In this document: positions 14,697 to 23,751 of the stretch, one piece after another | Numbering within the stretch: the first letter of the stretch is position 1 | Layout of the letters: every line of letters begins with the position of its first letter | Notes under the pieces: generated by a model | What the model was told of the DNA's origin: nothing | Databases searched by the model: none | Seen by the model: only the letters and a program-made list of their open reading frames with translations | Origin: Desulfotruncus alcoholivorax DSM 16058 | GTDB taxonomy: Bacteria > Bacillota > Desulfotomaculia > Desulfotomaculales > Desulfallaceae | Reading direction: 5' to 3' | Assembly (NCBI RefSeq): GCF_000430885.1 | Contig: NZ_AUMW01000015.1 | Span: forward strand, 33,333 to 97,332 | DNA length: 64,000 nucleotides | Position numbers and translations under genes: made by a program

Positions 14697-16652
14697 TTAC
14701 GAATTGGTCTCCGTTGCAGCCTGCAGCCTCCGGTACAACCGTTCCCCGGCTCGCCACAGCGCAATGAGCGCCAGTCCCACGATAATTCCCAAAACCAGCC
14801 CGTTGAAGCTGCGCAGCAAAGATACGGCCAGTGGAGTGTGAATATGGGCGTAGGTATTGACCAGGGAAATCTGGCCGATGGCCCCGGCCAGGAGCAGCGG
14901 CATGTAATTATTGTTCCGGTACCCGAGATAAAAGACCAGCAGCAGCAGCGGGTGGCCCACCAGGAATTCCTTGGTCCTCGGCCGCACCCCCAGCAGTGTG
15001 TCCAGCAGCGAACGGAACTTTAACTCCAGCGGAGATATGGCCACCGACTCATTGCCCGTGCGGGACACATAGATGAGCAGGGCAACAGCCAATATGCCCA
15101 GGATCACAACGGACTTAACCAGTATGGGCTGGTCCAAAAACTTTTGCAGCTGCCTGCGCCAGCCCATCCCTTCTTCATCATGGCGGAAAAAGAAAATTAA
15201 AGCCAATAAGAGCAGTGGGGCCACATGAGCCAGTTTAACCCCCGCAAACTGGTCCAGCTTGAGCATAAAGCCCCGGTCCGCCAGCAGGCCCACCATCAGC
15301 AGCGCGCCGGTCAGCGAAATGAGCGAGGTGCGCAGTAACAGCAGCACGCTTTTCCGCACCGTGCTGCCTTCGCTCTTAATGTTGATCGACAGCGACAGGG
15401 TGGGGAAGATTACCACCGAAGCAAAGGCCATCAATTTGCGGGCCGGGCCGGTCATCCCCGCGCCCAACAGCCCCGCCCAGGCCAGCAGCGCCACCAGGCC
15501 AAGCAGCGGCGCGGCTTTTGGCCAGCCCATGGTGAAACAAAGCAGCATGCCTCCCGCAATTGCCCCTAAGCCGGCCAGGAACAGCAACCAGCGCGAATTT
15601 GATAATGGCGCGGCCAAAACAGACGGCTCGCCCACCTGCATGCCCTCGGCACGCAGCTTTTCACCAACCCGCCCGGCCAGCTGCAGGTTCCACTGCAGGA
15701 TATCCGGCGCATCGGGCTTGGTGTAGCTGTGGAAGAGCAGGATCCTGATATTGCGCTCGGTTGCCGCCAGAGCATACCTGTCGATAATCTCCTCCGGGCT
15801 GTAATTCTTTTTGGCGTCTTCCTCCAGGCTCAATGTATGCAGCCTGACCACGTTCTTGTCCAGCAGGTAGCCGAGCTTGGACAGGCCGATCTGGTTGGAA
15901 AATTCTATGGCCACCACCGGGACTCTGAGTTTTTGCACCACATAGGCCAGCGGCCGGATCTGGTCCGGCGCTCCGGGCAGCACCGGGTCGTTGAATAAAA
16001 GCCCGGCCAGGCCCGGTATTTTGCCGATCTCGCCGAAAACGTATTTTAACCCTGCCGCGTCAACCTGGTTCCAGGAGCGCAGCTGTACCAGCACCTGCAT
16101 GCCGGCCCGGTTGGCGTCATCCACGGCGTTTTGGGGGAAACCCACGCCCAATTGCTGCAGCAGGCTCCAGCCGCACCCCGCTTCAAGGATATACAGCCCT
16201 GGACGTTCCCACGCTCTCAACTGCACCTTCTTGGCGGTTAACTGGCCCTTGACTCTTTGGTAGATGTCCGGGTTTGAAAAAATAAAGTAAGCCCGGTCCG
16301 GCCGGACCTGCTGCCAAAAATCGCTACCCAGCGTCTTCAAAACGCCATAATCCCGCATCAGCAGCAGCGACTGCCCGGTTTGCAGTTTAAATTCCCCGTT
16401 TTGCTCCGCTTCCGCAACGGTAGGCTCTTTGATTAAGACAGCGCCCGCGCCCCGCTCCCGGAATTGACGCAGCACATCCACCACGCCGGTACCGTTCATG
16501 CGGGCCAGCGAGGCAACTTCGTCATATACAACCGCCATCTGCACGCTGCGATTGTTAGCCTCCATGGTGTGCCTCTGCCAGGCCAGGTAACCGGCGGCGA
16601 TGATGGAAATGACAACGACAGCGATTAAAACGGGCGTCCATTTTTTATCCAA
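14697..16652 (-). CDS. DUF5693 family membrane protein
   Basis: A 651-residue protein with an N-terminal membrane anchor (about 7-24), a large extracytoplasmic domain (about 25-345, for example MAVVYDEVASLARMNG and VLIKEPTVAE) and about eight to nine membrane helices in the C-terminal half. The domain matches DUF5693, which I recall as frequently adjacent to csaB in SLH-bearing Firmicutes; its activity is unknown. The TTG start at 16652 has GGGGG upstream. A role in export or handling of the wall polymer is inferred only from the neighbours. Confidence 0.8.
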   Translation of the reverse strand: MDKKWTPVLIAVVVISIIAAGYLAWQRHTMEANNRSVQMAVVYDEVASLARMNGTGVVDVLRQFRERGAGAVLIKEPTVAEAEQNGEFKLQTGQSLLLMRDYGVLKTLGSDFWQQVRPDRAYFIFSNPDIYQRVKGQLTAKKVQLRAWERPGLYILEAGCGWSLLQQLGVGFPQNAVDDANRAGMQVLVQLRSWNQVDAAGLKYVFGEIGKIPGLAGLLFNDPVLPGAPDQIRPLAYVVQKLRVPVVAIEFSNQIGLSKLGYLLDKNVVRLHTLSLEEDAKKNYSPEEIIDRYALAATERNIRILLFHSYTKPDAPDILQWNLQLAGRVGEKLRAEGMQVGEPSVLAAPLSNSRWLLFLAGLGAIAGGMLLCFTMGWPKAAPLLGLVALLAWAGLLGAGMTGPARKLMAFASVVIFPTLSLSINIKSEGSTVRKSVLLLLRTSLISLTGALLMVGLLADRGFMLKLDQFAGVKLAHVAPLLLLALIFFFRHDEEGMGWRRQLQKFLDQPILVKSVVILGILAVALLIYVSRTGNESVAISPLELKFRSLLDTLLGVRPRTKEFLVGHPLLLLVFYLGYRNNNYMPLLLAGAIGQISLVNTYAHIHTPLAVSLLRSFNGLVLGIIVGLALIALWRAGERLYRRLQAATETNS

Positions 16653-16676
16653 TACTTAAACCCCCAGCTCATAAAT

Positions 16677-16736
16677 ATTCAGGTATTCAGAATTCAAGAG
16701 TCAGAATTCAGGAGTCAGAATTCAGAATAGTTCAAG
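16677..16736. repeat. Short tandem repeats of AGTCAGAATTCAGG type
   Basis: Several head-to-tail near-copies of the unit GAGTCAGAATTCAG lie between the DUF5693 gene and the FAD oxidoreductase gene. No gene or clear hairpin is present. Confidence 0.6.
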
Positions 16737-16755
16737 ACAATAGGCTTTTTATTTC

Positions 16756-18651
16756 CTATGACAGCATAGTGATAAAGTTCTTGACCAGCATATACGCCGC
16801 CCCGTTGGACAGGGGTTTGTTTACATCAATATATGCCTTCCACTGCGGCTCCCGGTCAAAAAAGCCGCGGTCATTAAAATAACGAAAAGATTCCTCTTTG
16901 GTGCGATTCAGCCCCAGGTACCCGGACAGCATATAGCAGGCGTCATTAAGGTTGAATACATTGGGTTCCGTGAATAGATGCGGATGGTTTTTTACTTTGG
17001 CGCCTGTTTGCTCAACCGCCCGGGACAAGATATTGATAAATCGCTGTTGTTCAATGGGTTGATCTAATTTGTAGTCGTTATTATAACCGCCTGCAGCCAG
17101 GCCCAATCCGCGCATGAACTTCAGCCCGGGGTACGCCCAGTGGCCGGCAATTTTGTTTTCAATTTTAAAGGGATGCAATACCATGCCCTGTTTGTTCAGC
17201 CTCGACTGCAGCTCCAGCATTAAATCCCGCCGCCCGGCCAGTTCCCGGAAGGAAAGGTTGTTTTCCCTGGCCAGCGCCGCCGCAGCCCCGGCCGCCTGCC
17301 CCTCGGCCATACCCACGGGCACGGTCCTGGCGCTGCCGTGCGCCAGTGAATCATAGCTGGCGGACCTGCCCACAACCAGCAGGCCGTCCACTTTTTGCGG
17401 CACCAGGCAGCGAAAAGGTATGGCATATTGAACAGGCTTGCCGATAACAACGCCCGGCACAGTTGGGCCCGTGGGCTGAATATCCACGGGGTAGGACCCG
17501 AAGGCAATTCTGTCCTTAAAATCCCTGTTTTCCAGCACGTCATCCAGGGTCAGGCGGTATTCACCGTAAATATGCCTGGATTCCCGCACGTAAAGCTCCG
17601 GCGCCGCCCCGGCCAGGGAGGCGTGCGCAAGCCCGGGAACATGTTGATTGATAAAAGCTACAATTGAAGGCAGTTCCTTTTCGGCAGCCGCCCTGGCCTG
17701 CAGCCTGGAATTATCGTTGAGCGGGTCGACTCCAAAAATCAGCAGGGCGTTGACCAGCACGCTGTTGTCATCCTGGCGGCCCAAATTGAGGCCCCTCAGT
17801 TTAATCCTGCCGCTCAACGGTTTGTAATGCGAAGTGATTTCGTTAAAACCCCAGGCGCTGCGCATGTTGGCGCCGGTGTTTTTATTGCCGTCCCGGTACA
17901 AGTAATAGCGAATTTTCAACCAGTCCAGCAAACTGACATGGCTTAATTTAAAAACCAGGGTCGCCGCCATATTACCGGCACTGCTGCCGGTATCCTCCCG
18001 GCCCACGCTGTAGGGCACACCGGCCAGGGCGGCAATATCACCATCCTGAGTCGCGTCTATGACACCTCCGGCCTTAACCACCTTGTCCACTCCCCCGCCC
18101 GCCAGGCTTACGCCAATGACCTCCGGCCCTCCGCTTGCTGCCATAACCGGCTTGATGCTGCGGACATTAAGCAAAACCCGGAGGTTTTTTTCCCGGGCCA
18201 CCAGGTTATTAAAGACGCGTATTGCGTTTTGCACGTCGAACGAGTCGCCTTTTACATTCTTATAGAATTCGGCAAATATCCCCTTGTTTAGTATTTCCCC
18301 GCCGGGGCCGTAATTCATGTCAATTGAGTTCAACCAGCTCATGGTCATTAAACCGCCCAAAATTGGCCTTTTATCCACCAGAAGCACGGAGAGACCGTTC
18401 CTGGCGGCGGATACTGCAGCGGCAATGCCTTCGGGGTCGCTGCCGACAACTACCAGATCATAAACGTCCCCCACTTGGTGGGGTGGGGGCAAGGTGCTTT
18501 CGTTATTAATAATTGTGTTATTGAATATGTTATTAATTGTGTTATTACATTTGGCAGATATTAGAAGAAAGGCAACCAGAACCGATAGGGCCAATATTAA
18601 CAGAGATTTACCCGGCTTACGCCTGCTTGTTTTACGCATATTTATACGCAT
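16756..18651 (-). CDS. Secreted FAD-dependent oxidoreductase with a C-terminal SLH-like region
   Basis: A 631-residue FAD oxidoreductase of the FAD_oxidored type. The N-terminus is a basic, hydrophobic signal or anchor (about 12-35) followed by an Asn-rich linker. The dinucleotide-binding region is DLVVVGSDPEGIAAAVSAA (from residue 65), a variant of the usual GxGxxG, followed by LLVDKRPILGG. The family's VIDATQDGDIAALAG and the C-terminal flavin motif GRSASYDSLAHGSAR are present. Residues of about 505-550 (HWAYPGLKFMRGLGLAAGGY) look like an SLH domain, so the enzyme is probably held at the cell surface. ATG at 18651 lies 9 bases after the upstream stop, suggesting coupling. The substrate is unknown. 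Confidence 0.82.
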   Translation of the reverse strand: MRINMRKTSRRKPGKSLLILALSVLVAFLLISAKCNNTINNIFNNTIINNESTLPPPHQVGDVYDLVVVGSDPEGIAAAVSAARNGLSVLLVDKRPILGGLMTMSWLNSIDMNYGPGGEILNKGIFAEFYKNVKGDSFDVQNAIRVFNNLVAREKNLRVLLNVRSIKPVMAASGGPEVIGVSLAGGGVDKVVKAGGVIDATQDGDIAALAGVPYSVGREDTGSSAGNMAATLVFKLSHVSLLDWLKIRYYLYRDGNKNTGANMRSAWGFNEITSHYKPLSGRIKLRGLNLGRQDDNSVLVNALLIFGVDPLNDNSRLQARAAAEKELPSIVAFINQHVPGLAHASLAGAAPELYVRESRHIYGEYRLTLDDVLENRDFKDRIAFGSYPVDIQPTGPTVPGVVIGKPVQYAIPFRCLVPQKVDGLLVVGRSASYDSLAHGSARTVPVGMAEGQAAGAAAALARENNLSFRELAGRRDLMLELQSRLNKQGMVLHPFKIENKIAGHWAYPGLKFMRGLGLAAGGYNNDYKLDQPIEQQRFINILSRAVEQTGAKVKNHPHLFTEPNVFNLNDACYMLSGYLGLNRTKEESFRYFNDRGFFDREPQWKAYIDVNKPLSNGAAYMLVKNFITMLS

Positions 18652-18660
18652 ACTTAAGTT

Positions 18661-19110
18661 TTAATAGCCTCTGTACATAATGATTGTCTGCTTAACAGCT
18701 GTTACCCCGCGGCCATCCTCCCTGGGGATGGTAAACAGGTGATTCTTTTCCGCCGTCATGCCGGCAGACACATTCTTACCGGCGGTTAGGTCCACAATGC
18801 CGCTGCCGGACGGGTCCACCACCACGGCCTCACCGCTGCGCACAATAAATTCGGTGCCTGATTTACCGATAAACTGCTGGCCCGGCTCCAGTGCTGAGGT
18901 GCTCCATTCAAGAGAGCCTCCCCCCTTGACCTGGCCGAGCTGGGCCAAACTTTCCTGCACGTATTTTACAACAAAGCTTTTTGTAACCAGGGGATCATTC
19001 ACCGAACCGGGGCTGCCGTCTTCGCCGGCCGAAGCCAGACCGGCGTAACCCGCAATGCAGAGCGCCAGCAGCAGCAAACCGGACCAAAGCAATTTCTTTT
19101 TTGCGCGCAC
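18661..19110 (-). CDS. Small secreted protein of unknown function
   Basis: A protein of 149 residues with an N-terminal signal or anchor (about 5-28, ending LASAGEDG) and a predicted beta-rich domain (SALEPGQQFIGKSGTEFIVRSGEAVVVDP). I do not recognise the family. GGAGG sits 8 bases before the GTG at 19110, which is preferred to a TTG five codons upstream. It lies immediately before the FAD oxidoreductase gene, 9 bases apart, so they are likely one transcript and may act together outside the membrane. Confidence 0.75.
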   Translation of the reverse strand: MRAKKKLLWSGLLLLALCIAGYAGLASAGEDGSPGSVNDPLVTKSFVVKYVQESLAQLGQVKGGGSLEWSTSALEPGQQFIGKSGTEFIVRSGEAVVVDPSGSGIVDLTAGKNVSAGMTAEKNHLFTIPREDGRGVTAVKQTIIMYRGY

Positions 19111-19252
19111 CAAATCGACCTCCAAACATAAAATACTGGGCTATGCATAATTTCGACGGATTATCTATATGTCCTTCCATAAAACACTGTTCTCATGTCA
19201 TATATTCTAATATAATTAAAGATACCCGGGTATCCACTCTGTTCTCGCCTTT

Positions 19253-19320
19253 GTCATTGCGAGCGCAGCGCGGCAATTGCATTTTCGGATTGCTTCGTCG
19301 TATCACTCCTTGCAATGACA
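19253..19320. repeat. GTCATTGCGAG-type inverted repeat
   Basis: The element begins GTCATTGCGAGCG and ends CCTTGCAATGAC, so the whole 68 bases can fold as one imperfect hairpin. It is related to the copy at 3981-4020 at the end of csaB. It lies in the divergent gap 19111-19393, which has no gene. Confidence 0.6.
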
Positions 19321-19393
19321 CCTTGCGTTTCCTTCGCTTCCTTGCACTTGAGTAAAGCTGATAACCAGCCGGGTAAAGATATTACAAAAAGCG

Positions 19394-21025
19394 GTGGATC
19401 ATTTGAAAAACAGACTACTATTTTATACTGCAATTTTTTCTTTAATGATGATAATTTCAAGCTGCAATCCGCAGGTGGGCAGCAGCCAAATTTTATACCT
19501 GCCCCTGGATGACAGGCCAGTAAATTTCAAGCAGGTCGTTGAACTTTCCGGCCTAACCGGTTCGTCTGTTGTATATCCTGACGGACAAACGCTGAAAAAC
19601 CATGCAGAGCTGGCCAAGTGGTCCGCTGCCAACGCCCGGACGTCAAGCACGGTAATAGCCTCACTGGACGCCTTGATCTACGGCGGCCTCGTCGAATCCA
19701 GGAAGCACAAGTTAACTCAAAACGAAATTAACGGGCGAATAGAAGAAATTAAAAAATTAAAGACAAAAAATAACAGGGTATATGCTTTCATATCCATAAT
19801 GAGGGCGCCTTCGGCCAATACCCCTTACACCATGCCGGATTATTACAGCAAATACGGTTTCATGATTTACCAATACGGAGAGCTGGCACACAAGCTCGGG
19901 CTCGGCCTGGCCAACCCGGCGGAGATACAAAGATACAATAACATTAAAGCAACGATTCCCAATGAACTAAATGACTTTGCCGGCAGGAGGCAAAAAAACC
20001 TGTCTGCAACCGGCGAGATTCTTAAACTGGTACAACAGGGCTATATTGACCACTTGACCATCAGCAAGGATGATGCTTCCGCTTATGGCTATTCCGTCCT
20101 GGAAGCGCAAAAGCTGAACTCGCTGATCAAGCTGCACGGCATTGAATCCAAGGTTACATTTTTAACCGGAACAGATGAATGCGGCATGCTGCTTTTAGCC
20201 GCCGCTTCCGTTGGCAAAAAGAACCAAACCGGACCCCGGATATTTGTTGATTACGCAGACCCGGCGGGTAAAAACGCCATATTGCATTATGAGGACGTTC
20301 CCCTGGATGAAAACGTGAGCCTGCATATTAACGCTATTGGGGCAATAAGAACGCCTGACGTACACCAGGCGGACATGGTTTTGGCCGTACACAACGGGCC
20401 GGGCCTTGAAGACAGCGCTTCCATACCTGCCGGTGGTCAAAATACAGGCGCCCGGAACGGCCAAAATATAGAGCAAAATACAGAGCAGAATTTTGTAGGC
20501 AGGATTGCCAACTATATTGATGAAGGGAAAACAGTATGTCTGGCCGACGTAAAGTTGCCCAACGGCGCGGACAACGAATTCATGCAGAAACTCGGGGCAA
20601 GCGTTGACTTGTCAAAACTGGGCGCGTATGCGGGTTGGAACACGCCGGGGAATTCCTTGGGCATAGCTTTGAGCCAGGGGCTGATTTACCACCTTTATAA
20701 CGGGAAAGATGATCATAACGGGGAAAACGCGGTCCGCCGGCAGGCTCAACGGCAGGTCCACCGGCAGATACTTTTAACCAGGCTCATCGAAGACTGGGGC
20801 TACCAGTCTGTTGTGCGACCGCAGCTGAAAAAGGAGGTCCCGCCCGGGCAGCAGTTTTTATTTATCGATCGTGAATTTGAGCAAAATATTGCAGTTAAAA
20901 CGAAAGAGATGCTCAACCAGTTTGCCGAACAAAACCTGGCCAAAAACTTTGGCGGCATAACTGTTTCCAACGTTACTTTTCCGTGGCACCGGTTATTCGA
21001 TGTTGATTTTCAACTAAAGGACTGA
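19394..21025 (+). CDS. DUF4127 family lipoprotein
   Basis: A 543-residue protein whose N-terminus is a lipoprotein-like signal (hydrophobic stretch ending MMIISSCNP). DUF4127 signatures are ILYLPLDDRPVN, SLDALIYGGLVESRKH, FISIMRAPS, TISKDDASAYGYS and FLTGTDECGMLLLAA. A Gln/Asn-rich insertion lies at about 350-375. The family is exported in Firmicutes and has no proven activity that I know of. GTG (19394) gives this frame, but TTG at 19403 fits better with GGTGG five bases before it. It is the first plus-strand gene after the 19-kb minus-strand block. Confidence 0.82.
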   Translation: MDHLKNRLLFYTAIFSLMMIISSCNPQVGSSQILYLPLDDRPVNFKQVVELSGLTGSSVVYPDGQTLKNHAELAKWSAANARTSSTVIASLDALIYGGLVESRKHKLTQNEINGRIEEIKKLKTKNNRVYAFISIMRAPSANTPYTMPDYYSKYGFMIYQYGELAHKLGLGLANPAEIQRYNNIKATIPNELNDFAGRRQKNLSATGEILKLVQQGYIDHLTISKDDASAYGYSVLEAQKLNSLIKLHGIESKVTFLTGTDECGMLLLAAASVGKKNQTGPRIFVDYADPAGKNAILHYEDVPLDENVSLHINAIGAIRTPDVHQADMVLAVHNGPGLEDSASIPAGGQNTGARNGQNIEQNTEQNFVGRIANYIDEGKTVCLADVKLPNGADNEFMQKLGASVDLSKLGAYAGWNTPGNSLGIALSQGLIYHLYNGKDDHNGENAVRRQAQRQVHRQILLTRLIEDWGYQSVVRPQLKKEVPPGQQFLFIDREFEQNIAVKTKEMLNQFAEQNLAKNFGGITVSNVTFPWHRLFDVDFQLKD

Positions 21026-21031
21026 CCGTTA

Positions 21032-21040
21032 TGGTATAAT
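21032..21040 (+). promoter_or_regulatory. Extended -10 promoter for the lone nucleotidyltransferase gene
   Basis: TGGTATAAT, a TG-extended -10 box, ends about 62 bases before the ATG at 21103. No good -35 box is seen, as is common for extended -10 promoters. Confidence 0.5.
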
Positions 21041-21102
21041 ATAGTAACAATAATATTCAGATCAACTAACCATCCCCGATGTGTTTATGAGGGTGAAGTA
21101 TT

Positions 21103-21510
21103 ATGGATGCCATCGCAGAAAAAATAGCATATTACTTTTCCGGCAACAATCTAATTTCAGCTGTTTACCTTTTTGGTTCAGCAGCTAAAAACCTAATGCG
21201 GCCGAAGAGTGATATTGATATTGCCGTATTATTTGCAATCAAATTAAAAAGCAAGATTAAACGGTTTGATATTATCTTGACAACAAGCATGGAACTTGAA
21301 GACATACTCGGTCGACCGGTTGATGTAGTGGATATTTTGGAAGCCCCCCTGGTATTACAGCACCAAATACTTAAAACGGGGAAACTACTGGTCGAAAATA
21401 ACCGGTTAGCCAGAATTAACTTTGAGGTTAATTCACGCAGGCAGTATTTTGACATGCTCCCACTTTATACGGTCAGGAATAAGAATATATTGCAAAAATT
21501 CAAGGGGTAG
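21103..21510 (+). CDS. Lone MNT-type nucleotidyltransferase-domain protein
   Basis: A 135-residue protein with the MntA-type active site VYLFGSAAKNLMRPKSDIDI, containing GS and DxD. GAGGG precedes the ATG by about 9 bases. No HEPN or HepT gene is next to it: the DUF4127 gene ends 77 bases upstream and the next gene is convergent. It may be an orphan antitoxin, the survivor of a lost pair, or act with a partner elsewhere. Confidence 0.75.
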   Translation: MDAIAEKIAYYFSGNNLISAVYLFGSAAKNLMRPKSDIDIAVLFAIKLKSKIKRFDIILTTSMELEDILGRPVDVVDILEAPLVLQHQILKTGKLLVENNRLARINFEVNSRRQYFDMLPLYTVRNKNILQKFKG

Positions 21511-21565
21511 CACATACTGTTCAACCATATAAATACGAAAAAATTGATGATAATTAAGCTGCCAG

Positions 21566-22480
21566 TTATAAACCCCAGTGCTGTCTATTCATACTAAGTC
21601 TCTTTTTTAACCATAGAGGAAAAAATTCTTCTTTAAACCCCAATTTATATCCCAAAATTTTGCAAAGATTTTGCAGACAGGCTTTTGGTATAAAGTTTTT
21701 CCCATTCGCCCATAGATATTTTAACTCAGAAACAATATATTTAAGCCCCTCTCCTTCTGCCTGACCAAATGCTTCACGTATCCATTGCTCGCGCCCATGG
21801 AAAACTCCTATATCAAAATAGCGTTTGAACTCCTGCCAAATACTGTAGTCATGGGAATGGTAAACCTGCGCCTCAGCGCAATAATAGATCTTCCATCCTG
21901 CCAGCAACATTTTCGCAGCAACATAAGTATCCTCGCTTAATATAACATTGCCGGGAAAGCCGCCGACTTCTTTTAGCACTGTTTTTCTGTAAGCTGCAAA
22001 GGAATTTGATATGAAAGCAGTTTTAATCCCCAGTTCTTGAGCATCTTCTAAACTTTTTATCCTACTTTCAGGTGGATAATTAAATAGGCGGGCATGTGCC
22101 CCGATAGGTAAAGCGTTTTTATAGGGTAACTGGCGACCATAAGCGGCACCAATAGCCGGATCACTAAAACATTTAATAATATTCCCTAATGAATTTTCAT
22201 TTGCCAAAATTGCATCCTGTGTTAAAAAAACCACCACATCAGTGTTCGCAAATTCCGCCCCAAACTGGCGGGTGGACCCGTGGTTAAAATCCCTGCGTTT
22301 AATCGAGAGAACATTACAACCATATTTTCCGGCAATATTTGCAGTATTGTCATCTGATTCCGAATCTATAACTATCACTTGCCCGGGAGTTACACTTTGT
22401 TTTTTAATTGACTTTAAGAACAGTTCGAAATCTCTACCAGCATTTAGTGTTGGAACCACCAGCGAAAAATTTATGTCCAT
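21566..22480 (-). CDS. Family 2 glycosyltransferase (rhamnosyltransferase type)
   Basis: A 304-residue GT-A fold enzyme. The N-terminus (FSLVVPTLNAGRDFELFL, VIVIDSESDDNTANIA) and FLTQDAILA resemble rhamnosyltransferases of the RfbF/WsaD kind. Later motifs are AYGRQLPYKNA, VGGFPGNVILSEDTYVA and a basic C-terminus. AGGGGAG sits about 8 bases before ATG 22480. It is the last gene of the polysaccharide operon, and its likely sugar donor, dTDP-rhamnose, is made by enzymes encoded upstream in that operon. Confidence 0.85.
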   Translation of the reverse strand: MDINFSLVVPTLNAGRDFELFLKSIKKQSVTPGQVIVIDSESDDNTANIAGKYGCNVLSIKRRDFNHGSTRQFGAEFANTDVVVFLTQDAILANENSLGNIIKCFSDPAIGAAYGRQLPYKNALPIGAHARLFNYPPESRIKSLEDAQELGIKTAFISNSFAAYRKTVLKEVGGFPGNVILSEDTYVAAKMLLAGWKIYYCAEAQVYHSHDYSIWQEFKRYFDIGVFHGREQWIREAFGQAEGEGLKYIVSELKYLWANGKNFIPKACLQNLCKILGYKLGFKEEFFPLWLKKRLSMNRQHWGL

Positions 22481-22506
22481 CACTCAATCTCCCCTGGCAT
22501 CGCCTG

Positions 22507-22878
22507 CTACCGCCCAAGCATAAAGGCAACCAATGCAGCTATATCATCAATAAGCTTAAGGCGTCTTGGCCTGTGGGCAACCGCAAATTTTATGCGAGCA
22601 ATGAAATTATCCTCACATTTAATTAGTTCGGAAAGATAACTAGACTGCCTAGATGGCAAACGTTCACTGTAAATGCGTTCAAACTCACGTGCCTGCGTCA
22701 ACCGCGACGGCCTTGCCGAACGACGTAGAAGCCTGCGCAGGCGAAAAAATAATGAAGCAAAACCTAGTCGCATGCCGATTTGGTTCGACGCATGCTGGCG
22801 GTATAGTATCATTGAAACATCATCGTAAATGACGCGACCGAACGCCGTAGCAACAATATACAGCCACCAATGACCTTG
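22507..22878 (-). pseudogene. C-terminal fragment of a family 2 glycosyltransferase
   Basis: The minus-strand frame opens directly after a TAA (22879-22881) and reads QGHWWLYIVATAFGRVIYDD, then SMILYRQHASNQIGM, the usual C-terminal part of rhamnosyltransferase-like GT2 enzymes (HDWWLY...YRQH). The whole catalytic N-terminal domain is missing. Downstream the frame continues to a stop at 22507. The break lies at the edge of the AT-rich block, so a recombination or insertion probably removed the front half. Confidence 0.72.
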
Positions 22879-22914
22879 TTAGATTATGCTCCACCAATTG
22901 CCTTACTTTTACCA

Positions 22915-23751
22915 CTAAGTAAAATTAAAATAATCTCTAATAGAAGTAAACCTATATTTTTTTAATAAATTTCTTAATTTCTCATAACAGTTTTTGATAC
23001 CATAGTAATGAATAAACGATTCTTTTCTACTCAACAAAATTTTAGGTTGAAATAAATCAATCTCTCTTGGATGGATATAAATTACTGCAGGGATGCCTTG
23101 TTTATTTAAGGTATTAATCCCATACTTTACAAGCCACAGTGGTAAAATTCTTAGATAAAAACCACCGGAAAAACCAAAATTTTTTCCAATCAAATTTATT
23201 GTTGAACAAGGAATCTCTAGTATCCCTTGTTTCAACACATAAGGAAATCGTGGGGCATCCGGTATACCATAAAGAAAGGTATTAACCGGAAAAATACTTG
23301 CATCATATTGAAAATCATACTCTTTTAAAATATCAAAAACCCAAAAATTACTTTTATTTATAGACCAACTAGGAGCTCTGTAACCGATAATTTTTTTACC
23401 AATTATACTTTCAATTAATTGTTTAGATTTAACCAAATCATCAATAAATTTCTCCCTTGATAGCTCACCAACTAAATCATGACCATAGCCATGTGTAGCA
23501 ATCTCATGACCCTTATTACACACATCTAAAACCAATTTTGGATAATTTTCAGCAACCCAACCCAGCACAAAAAAGGTTGCCTTAGCATTACACTCTTCAA
23601 ACAATTTTAAAAGTCTGTGAGTATTTTCCACAATTCTATGTTCACTATATTTATAAATATTAATAATATCTTTTTTATAATTTGCATGGAACCATTCCTC
23701 CAGATCAACGGTAAGCAAATTATTTACAACAGCATTTTTAGATAACATCAT
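22915..23751 (-). CDS. Polysaccharide deacetylase family protein (DUF3473-like)
   Basis: A 278-residue NodB-type deacetylase that would remove acetyl groups from an amino sugar in a glycan. The metal-binding and catalytic elements are seen: TVDLEEWFH near residue 15, HEIATHGYGHDLV for the His pair, and GYRAPSWSI. The C-terminal half (DAPRFPYVL, EIPCSTI, GGFYLRILP, IYIHPREID) resembles DUF3473 proteins of exopolysaccharide systems. GGGGG precedes the start. The coding region is strongly AT-rich compared with genes at both ends of the operon. It overlaps the GNAT gene by 14 bases. Confidence 0.87.
   Translation of the reverse strand: MMLSKNAVVNNLLTVDLEEWFHANYKKDIINIYKYSEHRIVENTHRLLKLFEECNAKATFFVLGWVAENYPKLVLDVCNKGHEIATHGYGHDLVGELSREKFIDDLVKSKQLIESIIGKKIIGYRAPSWSINKSNFWVFDILKEYDFQYDASIFPVNTFLYGIPDAPRFPYVLKQGILEIPCSTINLIGKNFGFSGGFYLRILPLWLVKYGINTLNKQGIPAVIYIHPREIDLFQPKILLSRKESFIHYYGIKNCYEKLRNLLKKYRFTSIRDYFNFT

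Noticed and set aside
16756..18651. Lipoprotein signal in the FAD oxidoreductase
   Set aside because: The Cys near residue 35 is preceded by SAK, and Lys at -1 does not fit a lipobox.
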